Assembly (NCBI RefSeq): GCF_001634365.1
Contig: NZ_CP014578.1
Coordinates: 1,426,001 to 1,490,000, forward strand
From: Paraburkholderia phytofirmans OLGA172
GTDB taxonomy: Bacteria; Pseudomonadota; Gammaproteobacteria; Burkholderiales; Burkholderiaceae
Direction: 5' to 3'
Length of the DNA stretch: 64,000 nt
How positions within the stretch are numbered: position 1 is the stretch's first letter; each line of letters begins with the position of its first letter. Below the pieces are notes generated by a model. The model was not told the DNA's origin. It saw only the letters and a program-made list of their open reading frames with translations, and did no database searches. The position numbers and the translations under genes were made by a program. This document shows positions 25,543 to 35,910 of this stretch, in pieces.

Positions 25543-25670
25543 TTGTTTGCTGCGGAGAGCGAATGCGGTGCGGCGTGCGTGGGCACCCGAAACCCTCGTG
25601 CGGACGATATATAGGTCACGTAAGTGTCCGGCCCTAATGGAAACCCCTAGGCCCAAAGCTGCAAAAACAA

Positions 25671-25684
25671 GTTGTATATACAAG
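25671..25684. promoter_or_regulatory. HutC-type operator 2
   Basis: gttgtatatacaag contains the same perfect tgtatataca palindrome, about 50 bases upstream of hutH. It is a strong candidate repressor site. Confidence 0.75.
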
Positions 25685-25708
25685 ACGGCGACGCTAAACT
25701 TCTCTCGA

Positions 25709-25722
25709 ATTGTATAGACAAG
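25709..25722. promoter_or_regulatory. HutC-type operator 3 (proximal)
   Basis: attgtatagacaag has one mismatch in the palindrome (tgtatagaca, 25711-25720). It is immediately upstream of the hutH ribosome site (agga), so binding here would block initiation. Confidence 0.7.
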
Positions 25723-25735
25723 ACAGGACAACACC

Positions 25736-27259
25736 ATGATCAATCTGAAGCCCGGCTACCTGACCCTCCCGCAACTGCGCCAGATCGCACGCGAACACGT
25801 TGCGCTGCAACTCGATCCCGCCAGCCACGCCGCCATCGACGCCTGCGCCAAAGCCGTCGCCGATATCGCCGCGAAAGGCGAGCCGGCGTATGGCATCAAC
25901 ACGGGTTTCGGGCGCCTTGCCAGCACGCACATCCCGCGTGACCAGCTCGAACTGCTGCAACGCAATCTGGTACTGTCGCACGCAGTCGGCGTGGGTGAGC
26001 CGATGTCGCGTCCGGTCGTGCGCCTGCTGATCGCGCTGAAGCTGTCGAGCCTCGGCCGCGGCCACTCGGGCATCCGCCGCGAAGTAATGGAAGCACTGAT
26101 CACGCTGTACAACGCCGATGTGCTGCCGGTGATTCCGGTCAAGGGTTCGGTCGGCGCATCGGGCGACCTCGCACCGCTCGCGCATATGTCGGCCACCTTG
26201 CTCGGCGTCGGCGAAGTGTTCGCGAAGGGCGAGCGCATGCCGGCCACCGAAGGCCTCGCGCTGGCCGGCCTGAAGCCGCTTACGCTGCAAGCGAAGGAAG
26301 GTCTGGCGCTGCTGAACGGCACGCAAGCTTCGACCGCACTCGCGCTCTACAACATGTTCGCAATCGAAGACCTGTATCGCACCGCGCTGGTGGCGGGCGC
26401 GTTGTCGGTGGACGCCGCAGCGGGTTCGGTCAAGCCGTTCGACGCGCGCATTCACGACCTGCGCGGCCATCAAGGTCAGATCGACGCGGCAACGGCTTAC
26501 CGTTCGCTGCTGCAAGGCTCGGGCATCAATGTGTCGCATGCCGATTGCGACAAGGTGCAGGACCCGTACAGCCTGCGCTGCCAGCCGCAAGTGATGGGCG
26601 CGTGTCTGGACCAGATGCGTCACGCCGCCGACGTGCTGCTGATCGAAGCGAATGCCGTTTCCGACAATCCGCTGATTTTCCCGGACACGGGCGAAGTGCT
26701 GTCGGGCGGCAATTTCCACGCTGAGCCGGTTGCATTCGCGGCCGACAACCTCGCGCTCGCCGTTGCTGAAATCGGCGCCCTGGCCGAACGCCGCATCGCG
26801 CTCCTGATCGACGCGACGCTGTCGGGCCTGCCGCCGTTCCTCGTGCGCGACGGTGGTGTGAACTCGGGCTTCATGATCGCTCACGTGACCGCTGCGGCGC
26901 TCGCCTCCGAGAACAAGACGCTCGCGCATCCGGCTTCGGTCGATTCGCTGCCGACGTCCGCGAACCAGGAAGATCACGTTTCGATGGCGACGTTCGCCGC
27001 GCGCAAGCTTGGCGACATTGCCGAAAACGTCGCGAACATCCTGTCGATCGAGTTGCTCGCCGCCGCGCAAGGCGTTGATCTGCGCGCGCCGCACAAGACC
27101 AGCCCGAGCCTGCAGAAAGTGATGGATGCAGTGCGCAAGGACGTCGCGCATTACGAACTCGATCACTACTTCGCACCGGATATCGCGGCCGTCACGCGTC
27201 TCGTGCAAAACGGCACGATCGCGAAGCTGAGCCCGTTCTCGTTCGCGTCCGAACAGTAA
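25736..27259 (+). CDS. hutH: histidine ammonia-lyase
   Basis: Cytoplasmic enzyme for the first step of histidine breakdown, histidine to urocanate plus ammonia. It is 507 residues, the standard length. The residues that cyclise to the MIO cofactor are A141-S142-G143 inside [15 protein letters not shown]. The N-terminal [12 protein letters not shown] and the later [17 protein letters not shown] are family hallmarks. It is the first gene of the hut cluster, preceded by three HutC operators, with acagga as ribosome site. Confidence 0.98.
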   Translation: MINLKPGYLTLPQLRQIAREHVALQLDPASHAAIDACAKAVADIAAKGEPAYGINTGFGRLASTHIPRDQLELLQRNLVLSHAVGVGEPMSRPVVRLLIALKLSSLGRGHSGIRREVMEALITLYNADVLPVIPVKGSVGASGDLAPLAHMSATLLGVGEVFAKGERMPATEGLALAGLKPLTLQAKEGLALLNGTQASTALALYNMFAIEDLYRTALVAGALSVDAAAGSVKPFDARIHDLRGHQGQIDAATAYRSLLQGSGINVSHADCDKVQDPYSLRCQPQVMGACLDQMRHAADVLLIEANAVSDNPLIFPDTGEVLSGGNFHAEPVAFAADNLALAVAEIGALAERRIALLIDATLSGLPPFLVRDGGVNSGFMIAHVTAAALASENKTLAHPASVDSLPTSANQEDHVSMATFAARKLGDIAENVANILSIELLAAAQGVDLRAPHKTSPSLQKVMDAVRKDVAHYELDHYFAPDIAAVTRLVQNGTIAKLSPFSFASEQ

Positions 27260-27296
27260 GCTCGAACATCACGTTTCAAGCACGCAAATCAAGCCA

Positions 27297-27992
27297 ATGA
27301 ACGCACCGGCCTATCAGGGCATCAAGGACTTCATCCTCGGCCGCATCCATGCGGGCGAATGGGCTGAAGGCGACCAGGTGCCTTCCGAAAACGAGCTCGC
27401 ACGCGAATTCAACGTCGCGCGCATGACGGTCAACCGTGCGTTGCGCGAGTTGACCTCGGAGCAGGTCCTCACGCGTGTGCAGGGCTCGGGCACGTTCGTG
27501 GCCCGGCCCAAGTACGAATCGACGCTGGTGGCGATCCGCAGCATCTCCGACGAAATCGTCGCGCGCGGTCATCGCTATCAGGCGAAGGTGCTGCACGTCG
27601 GAGCGAGCATCGCCGACGAAGCGCTCGCCGAAGAAATGCAGGTGAGCGCGGGCAGTCCGGTGTTTCATTCACGCGTGCTGCATTTCGAAAACGACGAGCC
27701 GGTGCAGCTCGAAGAGCGCTGGGTCAATCCGGCGGTTGCGCCTGAGTACGCGTTGCAGGACTTCACGAACACCACGCCGAATCAGTATCTGGTGCGCGTC
27801 GCGCCGCTGCAGCGCGTCGAGTACCGCATCGAAGCGCTGGCTGCAGATGGGGACACACGCGAGCTGCTGACGATGGATGAACTCGAACCGTGCCTCGTGC
27901 TGCACCGGCGCACATGGTCGCAAAGCCAGGTCGCTTCGGTCGCCAATCTCTGGCATCCCGGCAGCCGCTATCGCTTCACCGGACATTTCTGA
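27297..27992 (+). CDS. hutC: histidine-utilisation repressor HutC
   Basis: 231-residue GntR-family regulator of the HutC subfamily. The N-terminal winged HTH ([20 protein letters not shown], then [20 protein letters not shown]) is followed by a UTRA effector domain from about residue 85, which binds urocanate in characterised homologues. It lies second in the operon, so it is autoregulated through the operators upstream of hutH. Confidence 0.95.
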   Translation: MNAPAYQGIKDFILGRIHAGEWAEGDQVPSENELAREFNVARMTVNRALRELTSEQVLTRVQGSGTFVARPKYESTLVAIRSISDEIVARGHRYQAKVLHVGASIADEALAEEMQVSAGSPVFHSRVLHFENDEPVQLEERWVNPAVAPEYALQDFTNTTPNQYLVRVAPLQRVEYRIEALAADGDTRELLTMDELEPCLVLHRRTWSQSQVASVANLWHPGSRYRFTGHF

Positions 27993-28069
27993 TTTCGCCG
28001 TTTCTGACTGATTTCACGACTCATTTTTCCGAATTCTCCCGAACATTTTCACGTATTCCGAGGGCCACC

Positions 28070-29758
28070 ATGAACAACCCGAAACACATCGACCCGCGTC
28101 TGGACCCGACCCGCACGATCCGCGCACCGCGCGGCGCGGAAAAGACCTGCAAGACCTGGATCGCGGAAGCCGCGTACCGGATGATCCAGAACAATCTGGA
28201 TCCGGAAGTCGCCGAGCATCCGCACGCGCTGGTCGTATACGGCGGTATTGGCCGTGCCGCGCGTAACTGGGACTGCTTCGATCAGATCCTCACGTCGCTG
28301 AAGGACCTGAACGAAGACGAGACGCTGTTGATTCAATCGGGTAAGCCGGTCGGCGTGTTCAAGACGCATGCGGACGCACCGCGCGTGCTGCTGGCGAATT
28401 CGAACCTGGTGCCGCATTGGGCGACGTGGGAACATTTCCACGAACTCGATCGCAAGGGCCTGATGATGTACGGCCAGATGACGGCGGGCAGCTGGATCTA
28501 CATTGGCAGCCAGGGCATCGTGCAGGGCACCTACGAGACGTTCTTCTCGGTGGCGAATCAGCATTTCAACGGCGACCCTTCGGGCCGCTGGATTCTGACG
28601 GGCGGCTTGGGCGGCATGGGCGGCGCGCAACCGCTGGCCGCGACGATGGCCGGCTTCTCGATGATCGCAGTGGAATGCGACGAGACGCGCATCGACTTCC
28701 GTCTGAAGACGCGTTACGTCGACAAGAAAGCGGCGACGCTCGACGAAGCGCTCGCCATGCTTGAAGAAGCGAAGAAAGCGGGCAAGCCGGTGTCGATCGG
28801 CCTGCTCGGCAACGCGGCGGATGTGTTCGCCGAATGCGTGACGCGTGGCATCACGCCGGATTGCGTGACCGACCAGACCAGCGCGCACGATCCGATCCAC
28901 GGCTACCTGCCGCAAGGCTGGAATGTCGAAGACTGGCGCGAGCGTCAGAAAACCGTGCCGGATAGCATCGTGCTGCCCGCCAAGCAGTCGATGGCCAAGC
29001 AGGTGCAGGCGATGCTGACGCTGCAGGAACGTGGCGCCGCTACGCTCGACTACGGCAACAACATCCGTCAGATGGCACTGGAAATGGGCGTGGAAAACGC
29101 GTTCGATTTCCCCGGCTTTGTGCCGGCGTATATCCGTCCGTTGTTCTGCGAAGGCAAGGGCCCGTTCCGTTGGGTCGCGCTGTCGGGCGATCCCGAAGAC
29201 ATCTACAAGACGGATGCGAAGGTCAAGGAACTGATCCCAGACGATCCGCATCTGCACAACTGGCTCGACATGGCGCGCGAACGCATTGCGTTCCAGGGCC
29301 TGCCGGCGCGGATCTGCTGGGTCGGCGTGAAGGATCGTTACCGTCTGGGCCAGGCGTTCAACGAAATGGTCAGGAACGGCGAGTTGAAGGCGCCGATCGT
29401 GATCGGCCGCGATCACCTCGATACCGGCTCGGTGGCAAGCCCGAATCGCGAAACCGAATCGATGAAAGACGGCTCGGACGCCGTCAGCGACTGGCCGTTG
29501 CTCAACGCACTGCTGAACACGGCAGGCGGCGCGTCGTGGGTCTCGCTGCATCATGGCGGCGGCGTCGGCATGGGCTTCAGCCAGCACTCGGGTGTCGTGA
29601 TCGTCGCTGACGGCACGGATGCGGCGAAGGAGCGCCTTGGCCGTGTGCTGTTCAACGATCCGGCGACCGGTGTGATGCGTCACGCGGATGCGGGCTATGA
29701 ACTCGCCCAGGAAACGGCGCGTGAGGCAGGTCTGAATCTGCCGATGCTGGGCCGTTGA
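28070..29758 (+). CDS. hutU: urocanate hydratase
   Basis: 562-residue urocanase, converting urocanate to imidazolonepropionate with tightly bound NAD. The cofactor site includes the glycine-rich [13 protein letters not shown] (about residues 176-188); [15 protein letters not shown] lies near the C-terminus. The start at ATG 28070 follows agggcc and gives the normal family N-terminus ([14 protein letters not shown]). Its TGA overlaps the start region of hutD. Confidence 0.98.
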   Translation: MNNPKHIDPRLDPTRTIRAPRGAEKTCKTWIAEAAYRMIQNNLDPEVAEHPHALVVYGGIGRAARNWDCFDQILTSLKDLNEDETLLIQSGKPVGVFKTHADAPRVLLANSNLVPHWATWEHFHELDRKGLMMYGQMTAGSWIYIGSQGIVQGTYETFFSVANQHFNGDPSGRWILTGGLGGMGGAQPLAATMAGFSMIAVECDETRIDFRLKTRYVDKKAATLDEALAMLEEAKKAGKPVSIGLLGNAADVFAECVTRGITPDCVTDQTSAHDPIHGYLPQGWNVEDWRERQKTVPDSIVLPAKQSMAKQVQAMLTLQERGAATLDYGNNIRQMALEMGVENAFDFPGFVPAYIRPLFCEGKGPFRWVALSGDPEDIYKTDAKVKELIPDDPHLHNWLDMARERIAFQGLPARICWVGVKDRYRLGQAFNEMVRNGELKAPIVIGRDHLDTGSVASPNRETESMKDGSDAVSDWPLLNALLNTAGGASWVSLHHGGGVGMGFSQHSGVVIVADGTDAAKERLGRVLFNDPATGVMRHADAGYELAQETAREAGLNLPMLGR

Positions 29759-29790
29759 TCGTGGCGCTTCACAGCCCGCTTGTCGGCAGC

Positions 29791-30393
29791 ATGGCAACCG
29801 CTTCGCTGATTCGCGGCGCCGACCTCGTGGCGGCGCCGTGGAAGAACGGCGGCGGCGTCACGCGTGAAGTCGCTGCGTTTCCCGCGGGCGCGGGGCTCGA
29901 TGCTTTCGTGTGGCGCGTTAGCATCGCCGACGTGGCGCAGGCCGGGCCGTTCTCGCGTTTTGCGGGTATCGACCGCACGTTGGTGTTGTTGTCGGGCGCG
30001 GGCATGTTGCTCGACGAAACAGGCGATGCCGGCGCTCACGCCGTGAAGACGCATGCGTTGACTCAGCCGCTCGATATCGCGCGGTTTGCGGGCGAAGCGC
30101 AAATCGACGCACGCCTCGTCGACGGCGCGACGCGCGACTTCAACCTGATGGTGCGCCGTGGCGCGGCGGTGGGCGAAACCGAAGTGTGGCGCGGCACTAC
30201 ACAACGCGCTTTGTCCGCCGACGTGGTGCTGTTGTTCTGCGCAAGCGGTTCGGTTTCGGTCACGCTCGGTGGCGAAGCCCAACCGCAAGTGCTCGAGGCC
30301 GACGACACACTGCGCATCGACACGCCGAGTGCGCTGTCATGCACGGTCGAGGGCGAGGGCGCATTGCTCGCGATCAGCATCCGCTATATGTAA
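29791..30393 (+). CDS. hutD: HutD-family protein
   Basis: About 200-residue cupin-like HutD protein. The family N-terminus LIRGADLVAAPWKNGGGVTR is followed by a strand containing WRVSIADVAQAGPFSRF. Known HutD proteins act as a safeguard on histidine catabolism rather than as a pathway enzyme. ATG 29791 gives the usual N-terminus; GTG 29761 or TTG 29755 (overlapping the hutU stop) are alternatives. Confidence 0.92.
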   Translation: MATASLIRGADLVAAPWKNGGGVTREVAAFPAGAGLDAFVWRVSIADVAQAGPFSRFAGIDRTLVLLSGAGMLLDETGDAGAHAVKTHALTQPLDIARFAGEAQIDARLVDGATRDFNLMVRRGAAVGETEVWRGTTQRALSADVVLLFCASGSVSVTLGGEAQPQVLEADDTLRIDTPSALSCTVEGEGALLAISIRYM

Positions 30394-30443
30394 TGACCGC
30401 AACGATCACGACGATTCGCGTGCGCGCTTAAATCCTGGCACAG

Positions 30444-30498
30444 GCCGGGTGAATGCCGGGTGAATGCCTGGTAAATGCCAGGCAAGGGCCTGGCAAAG
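30444..30498. repeat. five 11-bp direct repeats before hutI
   Basis: Five abutting 11-mers: two exact gccgggtgaat, then gcctggtaaat, gccaggcaagg and gcctggcaaag. They occupy the leader of hutI. The last three can also pair locally (cctgg / ccagg) to form hairpins. Confidence 0.75.
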
Positions 30499-30546
30499 CG
30501 CGCCGCGAACCACCACAGACACGCAACGAGCTGCAAAGAGCACGCG

Positions 30547-31770
30547 ATGAAGCAAACCGTCTGGCATCACCTGAAACTCTGCCCCAAGGGCGATCCCCAA
30601 CACACGCTGCCCGATGCCGCGATTGCCGTTGACAACGGCAAGATCGCATGGCTCGGCGCAGCTTCCGAATTACCCACCGACTACGCCGCATGGCCGCGCG
30701 AAGATCTGCACGGCGCGTGGGTGACGCCGGGTCTCGTCGATTGCCATACGCACCTGGTGTACGGCGGCCAGCGCGCGGATGAATTCGCGCAGCGCCTCGC
30801 CGGCGTTAGTTATGAGGAAATCGCGCGGCAGGGCGGCGGCATTGTCTTGACGGTGCGCGCCACGCGTGCCGCCGACGAAGACTCGCTGTTGCGCCAATCG
30901 GCCGCGCGCCTCGAACCGCTGCTCGCCGAAGGCGTCACGGCGGTCGAAATCAAATCCGGCTACGGCCTCGATCTCGCCAGCGAGCGCAAGATGCTGCGCG
31001 TCGCGCGCCAATTGGGCGAGCGCTATCCGGTATCGGTCTATACGACGTTTCTCGGTGCACACGCATTGCCACCCGAATTCGCGGGAAGGGCCGATGCGTA
31101 TATCGACGAAGTCTGCAACACGATGCTGCCCACGCTCGCCGACGAAGGCCTGGTCGACGCCGTCGACGTATTTTGCGAGCGCATCGGTTTTTCGCTGGAG
31201 CAAAGCGAGCGCGTGTTCCAGGCCGCGGAGCGCTATAAATTGCCGGTGAAAATGCACGCCGAGCAGTTGTCGAACGGCGGCGGCACGGTATTGGCCGCGC
31301 GTCACCATGCGCTGTCCGCGGATCACCTTGAATTCCTCGACGAAGCCGGTGTTGCGGCGATGAAAGAGTCCGGCACCGTTGCCGTGCTGCTGCCCGGCGC
31401 GTACTACTTCATCCGCGAAACGCAATTGCCGCCTTTGGACTTGCTGCGGCGCTATCAGGTGCCGATCGCGATTTCCACCGACAGCAATCCCGGCACGTCG
31501 CCCACCACGTCGCTGCTGCTGATGATGAACATGGCGACTACGCTGTTCCGCATGACCGTGCCCGAAGTGCTGCAAGGCGTGACCTCGCATGCGGCGCGTG
31601 CGCTCGGCAAGGCGGATACACATGGTTCGCTGGAAGCAGGGCGCGCGGCGGATTTCGCGGTGTGGTCGGTGGAAACGCTTGCCGAGCTGGCTTACTGGAT
31701 TGGGCGTCCGTTGTGCGCGCGAGTCGTGCGTGCGGGCGAGACTGTTTATACGCGGCGCGATTTAAGCTAG
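30547..31770 (+). CDS. hutI: imidazolonepropionase
   Basis: 407-residue amidohydrolase that opens imidazolonepropionate to N-formimino-glutamate. Metal ligands are visible in [10 protein letters not shown] (about residues 65-74), [12 protein letters not shown] and the Asp of [11 protein letters not shown]. The start ATG 30547 gives the family N-terminus. It lies 153 bases after hutD, the leader in between carrying 11-bp repeats. Confidence 0.97.
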   Translation: MKQTVWHHLKLCPKGDPQHTLPDAAIAVDNGKIAWLGAASELPTDYAAWPREDLHGAWVTPGLVDCHTHLVYGGQRADEFAQRLAGVSYEEIARQGGGIVLTVRATRAADEDSLLRQSAARLEPLLAEGVTAVEIKSGYGLDLASERKMLRVARQLGERYPVSVYTTFLGAHALPPEFAGRADAYIDEVCNTMLPTLADEGLVDAVDVFCERIGFSLEQSERVFQAAERYKLPVKMHAEQLSNGGGTVLAARHHALSADHLEFLDEAGVAAMKESGTVAVLLPGAYYFIRETQLPPLDLLRRYQVPIAISTDSNPGTSPTTSLLLMMNMATTLFRMTVPEVLQGVTSHAARALGKADTHGSLEAGRAADFAVWSVETLAELAYWIGRPLCARVVRAGETVYTRRDLS

Positions 31771-31780
31771 GGCCTGAGAG

Positions 31781-33166
31781 ATGATGCAATCCAAACAATC
31801 GCTATTCGCCGATCATGCCTATTTACCCGACGGCTGGCGCCGCAATGTGCTGCTGGAATGGGACGAAAACGGCACCCTGACGTCGGTTACGCCCGATACG
31901 GCGGCTGTTCAGGACGGTGTACAAAAGGCGGCCGGCCCGGTGTTGCCTGGCATGCCGAATCTTCACTCGCATGCGTTTCAACGCGCGATGGCCGGTCTGA
32001 CCGAATATCGTGCGAACGCTACCGACAACTTCTGGAGTTGGCGCGACCTGATGTACCGCTTCGCCGCGCGAATCACGCCGGAAGGGCTCGCTGCCGTCGC
32101 ACAGTGGCTGTACATCGAGATGCTGAAGGCGGGCTATACGTCGGTCTGCGAATTTCATTACGTGCACCACTCGCCGGATGGCAGCCACTATGCGAACCCT
32201 GCGGAACTGGCGCAGCGCGTGGTGGATGCCGCTTCGGCGAGCGGCATCGGCATGACGATGCTGCCCGTGCTGTATCAGTACAGCGGTTTCGGCTCGCGCG
32301 CACCGCGTGAAGATCAGCAGCGTTTCATCAACACGCCGGAGGGTCTGCTCGATCTGCTTGGTACGTTGCGTGCGGCGCGTCCCGAGAATGCTGCTCTGCG
32401 TTATGGCGTAGCGCCCCATTCATTGCGCGCGGTATCGGCCGATTCGTTGCGTGCCTTGCTGAACGGCATCGATAGAAGCGCGCCGGTTCACATCCATATC
32501 GCCGAGCAAACCGCCGAGGTCGACGCCTGCCTTGAAACCGAAGGTGCGCGGCCGGTGCAGTGGCTGCTCGACCGCTTCGACGTCGATAGCCGCTGGTGCC
32601 TCGTGCACGCCACGCATGTCGATGCGAACGAAACGCTTGCGCTCGCGAAAAGCGGCGCGGTCGCCGGTCTGTGTTTGACCACCGAAGCCAATCTCGGCGA
32701 CGGCATTTTTCCGGCGCACGCGTATCTCGACGCGCAAGGGCGCATCGGTGTGGGCTCGGACAGCCATATCGGCGTCGACTGGCGCTCGGAATTGCGCTTG
32801 CTCGAATACGGCCAGCGCCTCACGCGTCGGCAGCGCAATGTGCTGGCATCGTCGCAGGCTACGCACGTGGCCGATCGGTTGTTCGACGCTGCGCTCGAAG
32901 GCGGCGCGCATGCTACGGGTCGTGCGGTCGGCGCACTGCAAGCGGGCCGCCGTGCCGACTGGCTGGTGCTCGATCCGGATCATTCGAGCATCGCCGAGCA
33001 CGCGCCGAACGCATGGCTCTCGGGCGTTGTATTCTGCGAGCATGGCGAGTCGCCGATTCGCGACGTCTATGCCGGCGGCGACAAGGTCGTCGACAACCGC
33101 CGCCATCGCGACGAAGAGAGCGCTTACGCGCGCTATCGCGGGGCGCTCGCCGACCTGCTCAAGTAA
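31781..33166 (+). CDS. hutF: formimidoylglutamate deiminase
   Basis: 461-residue amidohydrolase converting formiminoglutamate to N-formylglutamate plus ammonia. This marks the five-step (Pseudomonas-type) hut pathway. Metal-site motif HSHAFQRAMAG (about 62-72), HIHIAEQTAEVD and VGSDSHIGVDW are visible. Two tandem ATGs (31781, 31784) are possible starts. It begins 10 bases after hutI and is followed after about 106 bases by hutG. Confidence 0.96.
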   Translation: MMQSKQSLFADHAYLPDGWRRNVLLEWDENGTLTSVTPDTAAVQDGVQKAAGPVLPGMPNLHSHAFQRAMAGLTEYRANATDNFWSWRDLMYRFAARITPEGLAAVAQWLYIEMLKAGYTSVCEFHYVHHSPDGSHYANPAELAQRVVDAASASGIGMTMLPVLYQYSGFGSRAPREDQQRFINTPEGLLDLLGTLRAARPENAALRYGVAPHSLRAVSADSLRALLNGIDRSAPVHIHIAEQTAEVDACLETEGARPVQWLLDRFDVDSRWCLVHATHVDANETLALAKSGAVAGLCLTTEANLGDGIFPAHAYLDAQGRIGVGSDSHIGVDWRSELRLLEYGQRLTRRQRNVLASSQATHVADRLFDAALEGGAHATGRAVGALQAGRRADWLVLDPDHSSIAEHAPNAWLSGVVFCEHGESPIRDVYAGGDKVVDNRRHRDEESAYARYRGALADLLK

Positions 33167-33272
33167 GGCGCTGACGCCACTCGCTGAAGCGAAATGCTCG
33201 CGTGAATGGCCGAATATATTGCCGAATGAGTTGAACCTTCGACTTTTATCGATTCATCGATTCCGGACTGAT

Positions 33273-34094
33273 ATGACTGCTTCATCTACTGCCACACCTC
33301 CGCCGGTTTTATCGCTGCATCAGGGAAGCCTGCCGTTGCTGATTTCGATCCCGCATCTGGGCACGCAAATTCCCGCCGATATCGCCGCAACGATGACGCC
33401 GGCCGCGCAGCGCACCGACGACTGCGACTGGCACCTTGATCGCCTCTACGCGTTTGCGAAGCGCATGGGCGCGTCGATCCTGGCGCCGACGTACGCGCGC
33501 TATGTGATCGACCTGAACCGTCCGCCCGATGGCGCGAACCTCTATCCGGAGCAGGACACCACCGGTTTGCTGCCGGTCGATACCTTCGACAAGGAGTCCT
33601 TGTACCTGGAAGGCCATCTGCCGACGGACGCCGAAGTCGCGCGCCGGCGCGATGTTTACTGGAAGCCCTATCACGACGCGCTGGCGCGCGAGCTCGCCGC
33701 GCTGAAGGCGAAGCACGGCAAGGTGCTGCTGTGGGAAGCGCACTCGATTCGCTCGCATGTGCCGCGTTTTTTCGAAGGACGTCTGCCGGATTTCAATTTC
33801 GGCACGTCGAATGGCGTGAGCGCGGTGGCGGGATTGGGGGAGGAATTGGCCGCCGTAGTCGAACGGCATGGCGGTTATTCCGCTGTTGCCAATGGGCGGT
33901 TCAAGGGCGGCTATATCACGCGCCAGTACGGGCAGCCGTCGCAGGGTGTGCACGCGGTACAGCTCGAGTTGTCGCAGATTACGTATATGGAGGAGCAGAT
34001 GCCGTATGCGTACGACGAAACGCTGGCTGTGAAGATCGAGCCTTTGCTTGAACAACTTATGGCGACGGCGTTGGAGCGCGTTAGCGCAGCGTGA
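33273..34094 (+). CDS. hutG: N-formylglutamate deformylase
   Basis: 273-residue amidohydrolase that releases formate and glutamate, the final hut step. Family motifs are SIPHLGTQIP (about residues 25-34), DCDWHLDRLY, YVIDLNRPPDG, and EAHSIRSHVPRFFEGRLPD. ATG 33273 gives a normal N-terminus. It is the last gene of the hut run; no T-rich terminator is seen directly after it. Confidence 0.96.
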   Translation: MTASSTATPPPVLSLHQGSLPLLISIPHLGTQIPADIAATMTPAAQRTDDCDWHLDRLYAFAKRMGASILAPTYARYVIDLNRPPDGANLYPEQDTTGLLPVDTFDKESLYLEGHLPTDAEVARRRDVYWKPYHDALARELAALKAKHGKVLLWEAHSIRSHVPRFFEGRLPDFNFGTSNGVSAVAGLGEELAAVVERHGGYSAVANGRFKGGYITRQYGQPSQGVHAVQLELSQITYMEEQMPYAYDETLAVKIEPLLEQLMATALERVSAA

Positions 34095-34357
34095 CGGCGG
34101 CAGTTTGCCGGCGGCAGCCTGAGCGCGCTGCTGTGACGGATATCCCTCTCATCTTCGCCACGCGGTTCGCCGCGCTTCGCATTCCGCGAGGCCGCAACCG
34201 CGTCGGCTCACACCGCAAAGGTGTAACAGCATGTGTCCGTGATTGCATGCTGCGGTTTTCGCGCCGAACGTATAGAGCGTCGAAGGTTCCGCTAAAGGGT
34301 GAACCGCGGTGTTGAACCGCCGGGTTGACCCGCGCCGCGCCGAAGCGCAGCGGCCAC
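34095..34357. other. gap after hutG
   Basis: Between the hutG stop and the terminator of the minus-strand peptide gene. Codon use is not gene-like in any frame and I see no RNA signature. Confidence 0.5.
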
Positions 34358-34380
34358 AAAAAACCCCGCTTATGGCGGGG
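34358..34380 (-). terminator. intrinsic terminator of the small peptide gene
   Basis: On the minus strand, a gcgggg-type 6-bp GC stem with a 5-base loop is followed by six T. It is a textbook terminator placed 35 bases downstream of the peptide stop at 34415. Confidence 0.8.
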
Positions 34381-34414
34381 CTCTCCAACGTGCACCGTGT
34401 GGGCTGCGTAACGC

Positions 34415-34549
34415 TTAGTGGCAGCGACGTTCCCAGTGATGGTGGACGCGCACCTTGTGGCATTCGCGATGGTGCTCATAAGCCTGGGCGGGAGCGATCG
34501 CGCTCAGGGTGACGACGGTTGCTGCGATGGCGAGAACAATCTTCTTCAT
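34415..34549 (-). CDS. 44-aa secreted Cys/His-rich peptide
   Basis: Small gene reading MKKIVLAIAATVVTLSAIAPAQA as a standard Sec signal peptide (AQA cleavage site), then a roughly 21-residue mature peptide rich in His, Arg and two Cys (YEHHRECHKVRVHHHWERRC). Evidence that it is real: an aaggat ribosome site upstream of ATG 34549, a clean intrinsic terminator after the stop, and the signal-peptide pattern. No family name is known to me. A periplasmic metal-binding or envelope peptide is possible; the two Cys may form a disulfide. Confidence 0.82.
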   Translation of the reverse strand: MKKIVLAIAATVVTLSAIAPAQAYEHHRECHKVRVHHHWERRCH

Positions 34550-34866
34550 TACAAAATCCTTAATTCATGGTGGTGGTGCTAACGCTGCAGCACGCGGCGT
34601 GCCGCAACGGTTCGAAAGGATGCCACACATCGCGCGTGAAGCGCGGGAACGCTGGCCGAATGCACGGGTCAACTCAAAGCGCCTGGCATCGTGGCGGTTT
34701 ATCCCCGGACAGCGGCGCGCAGTAGCGTGCCATTTCGGCACATCGAGCGTCGCAGGATACGCGTGCGGGCATTGCGCGCCAGGCGCTGAAGCGGCTACCC
34801 TTTCAGAACGATGACGTGTGTGCATCGCGTCATCCGTACATCGGGCAAAAAATGGAAGGCCCAGCG

Positions 34867-35532
34867 ATGGAAGATTCCGACGAATTGCTGCTCCCGGTCT
34901 GGCGAGCGAACCTGGTGCTGCTAACCCGCGAGGTTGGCGCCGCGACGCGTCTGGCGCGCATGATGACCTTTTCCGCCAGCTATCTGAAATTGATGTTGTC
35001 CGGCCAGCGCGAATTCAGCGAGGAGTTCGTGCGCGGCATCGAGGCGGTCACGGGCTTGCCGAATGGCTGGATGAACGTGCCGCATACCGAGCAGGACATA
35101 CCGCCCAAGGCGCGCGAAGCGATCGACAACGAACAGCCGCTTGCGCGTTTTCGCGGCACGGCGCATCCGGTGCGCAAGAAGACGGTGCTGCGCCCGCCTG
35201 AGCCGATTTTCGGCCAGGCGGGTCCGGCCAAACGCGTGGAAGAAGAGACGCTCGACGCCGAAGCGCATCGGCGTCAGGCTCACTTTCGCAAAGTTCGCGA
35301 TCTGGCGATACAGGATGTGCGGCGTTTCGAGCGGCATTTGAGTCAGGCGCCGGTGGACCTTGCATCGATGCGCTCGAAAGTGGAGGACGTGATCGCCGCC
35401 GCCGATCTCGACGACCCGATTCAGGCCGACCTGGCCGGCCGGCTGGAACAGATCGAAAAGCATCGGCATTTGCTGCTCAGGCATGTGGAGCGGTTGCAGG
35501 CTTTGCTCGGGCAAATTGGGGGAGCGGATTGA
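34867..35532 (+). CDS. HTH-domain protein, unknown function
   Basis: 221-residue protein. Residues about 10-60 look like a phage-repressor-type helix-turn-helix (NLVLLTREVGAATRLARMM, then FSASYLKLMLSGQREFSEEF and GIEAVTGLPNGWMN). The C-terminal half is charged and helical (RLEQIEKHRHLLLRHVERLQALL), likely a coiled coil. ATG 34867 is favoured by ggaagg seven bases upstream; ATG 34852 is possible. No partner gene is obvious. Confidence 0.8.
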   Translation: MEDSDELLLPVWRANLVLLTREVGAATRLARMMTFSASYLKLMLSGQREFSEEFVRGIEAVTGLPNGWMNVPHTEQDIPPKAREAIDNEQPLARFRGTAHPVRKKTVLRPPEPIFGQAGPAKRVEEETLDAEAHRRQAHFRKVRDLAIQDVRRFERHLSQAPVDLASMRSKVEDVIAAADLDDPIQADLAGRLEQIEKHRHLLLRHVERLQALLGQIGGAD

Positions 35533-35556
35533 TGTAAGTCACGCGCCACGCGCGCA

Positions 35557-35910
35557 GTGACCACAATACGGATTCAGCCGAGGTGCATCTTGGGGAAAAT
35601 TGCCGACACTTTGCAGCAGGCGCTCGCGCAACGCGCACCCCTCGCGAGCCTCGCCGCCGCGGCGGGGCTGAGCGAGTTCTATTTCCTGCGCACGTTCCAG
35701 CGCGTGACCGGCGTGACGCCGCATCAATATGTGCTGCGGGCACGTTTGCGAGCGGCGGCGCTGCGTCTTCACGACGACAGCGCGAAGGTCGTCGATATCG
35801 CGCTCGATTGCGGCTTCAACGATCTGTCGAATTTCAATCATGCGTTTCGCGCGGAGTTTGCGTCGAGTCCGCGTGCGTGGCGCGCGCGGGGCAGGGCGCG
35901 TCGCGCATGA
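35557..35910 (+). CDS. AraC-type HTH protein, short form
   Basis: 117 residues containing only the AraC DNA-binding domain: two HTH units, LASLAAAAGLSEFYFLRTFQRV and KVVDIALDCGFNDLSNFNHAF, then the SPRAWRA tail. The effector domain expected in full-length AraC proteins is absent, so this is either a stand-alone HTH protein or a gene shortened at its 5' end. The GTG start at 35557 is uncertain. Its TGA overlaps the next gene's ATG. Confidence 0.75.
   Translation: MTTIRIQPRCILGKIADTLQQALAQRAPLASLAAAAGLSEFYFLRTFQRVTGVTPHQYVLRARLRAAALRLHDDSAKVVDIALDCGFNDLSNFNHAFRAEFASSPRAWRARGRARRA

Larger units (their letters stand above)
25303..25735. other. hut control region
   Basis: 433 bases between the LysR gene and hutH. 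It contains the nested hairpin at 25328-25418 and three HutC-type operators. No credible reading frame was found. Confidence 0.6.

Noticed and set aside
25694..27208. 504-codon frame antisense to hutH
   Set aside because: Highly basic composition and complete overlap with a confident enzyme; it would also run through the operators.
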